A stretch of 24,055 nucleotides of DNA from Clostridia bacterium BRH_c25 (GTDB lineage: Bacteria > Bacillota_A > Clostridia > Lutisporales > Lutisporaceae): assembly GCA_001515955.1 (NCBI GenBank), contig LOES01000236.1:1-24055 (forward strand), read 5' to 3'. Numbering within the stretch: position 1 is the stretch's first letter; every line of letters starts with the position of its first letter. The notes below the pieces were generated by a model. The model worked only from the letters and a program-made list of their open reading frames with translations. It had not been told where the DNA came from and made no database searches. The translations under genes and the position numbers were made by a program. Positions 23,979-24,055 of this stretch are shown in pieces.

Positions 23979-24053
23979 TTGATTTCGCAGCTTGATCCAT
24001 ATAGGTTGCATTAAAGAAGTTTCAAGGAAGAATTAGGCAACCTATGAAATCAA
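23979..24053. repeat. Long imperfect hairpin at the window edge
   Basis: ATAGGTTGC (24001-24009) pairs with GCAACCTAT (24037-24045). Immediately outside it TTGATTTC (23979-23986) pairs with GAAATCAA (24046-24053). A 14-nt bulge (23987-24000) separates the two stems on the left side. No U-run or coding capacity is seen, and the window ends two bases later. Confidence 0.55.
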
Positions 24054-24055
24054 GG

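Overview
This window comes from a low-GC, Gram-positive anaerobe, most likely a member of the Clostridia (Bacillota). The evidence is strong GGAGG-type ribosome binding sites with several GTG/TTG starts, a T-box-controlled tyrS, hairpin-plus-U terminators, lipoproteins with a Gram-positive lipobox, and a ferredoxin-dependent aldehyde oxidoreductase. No rRNA, tRNA, CRISPR array or intact transposon was found.

Region 1 (1-9163, all minus strand) is a catabolic gene cluster. Its order of transcription is GntR/FCD regulator, creatinase/ectoine-hydrolase-like M24 protein, TRAP transporter small and large permeases, M20 amidohydrolase/deacetylase, TRAP solute-binding lipoprotein, tungsten-type aldehyde ferredoxin oxidoreductase (AOR), a MoaD/ThiS-like carrier, and the N-terminal part of a divergent serine hydroxymethyltransferase (SHMT)-like protein that leaves the window at base 1. 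The M24 protein resembles ectoine hydrolase DoeA/EutD and the binding protein resembles the ectoine receptor TeaA. Together with a deacetylase, a retro-aldolase candidate and an aldehyde oxidase they suggest an oxygen-independent route for 5-hydroxyectoine or a close relative: ring opening, deacetylation, cleavage to glycine plus aminoacetaldehyde, and oxidation of the aldehyde to a second glycine. This is the most interesting hypothesis here. It is inference from gene content, not demonstrated. The same 12-bp palindrome ATTGTCGACAAT lies upstream of gntR and upstream of the M24 gene and is the likely operator.

Region 2 (9244-15775) is housekeeping and mixed: tyrS with a complete tyrosine T-box leader and a near-perfect promoter, a palindromic GGCAATA-rich element, an EamA permease, a UPF0316 protein, an SH3-plus-CAP lipoprotein, a dicarboxylate/amino-acid:cation symporter and trmB.

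Region 3 (15734-24055, all minus-strand genes) holds a secreted phosphodiester-glycosidase (NAGPA-like) protein preceded by a Crp/Fnr regulator, an unusual fusion of a CPBP intramembrane protease with an M1 aminopeptidase behind a long palindrome-rich leader, and a Na/Pi cotransporter with a PhoU domain. A 44-nt hairpin sequence in the leader of the fusion gene recurs, at about 82% identity and without gaps, in front of the AOR gene about 19 kb away, so it is a dispersed element.
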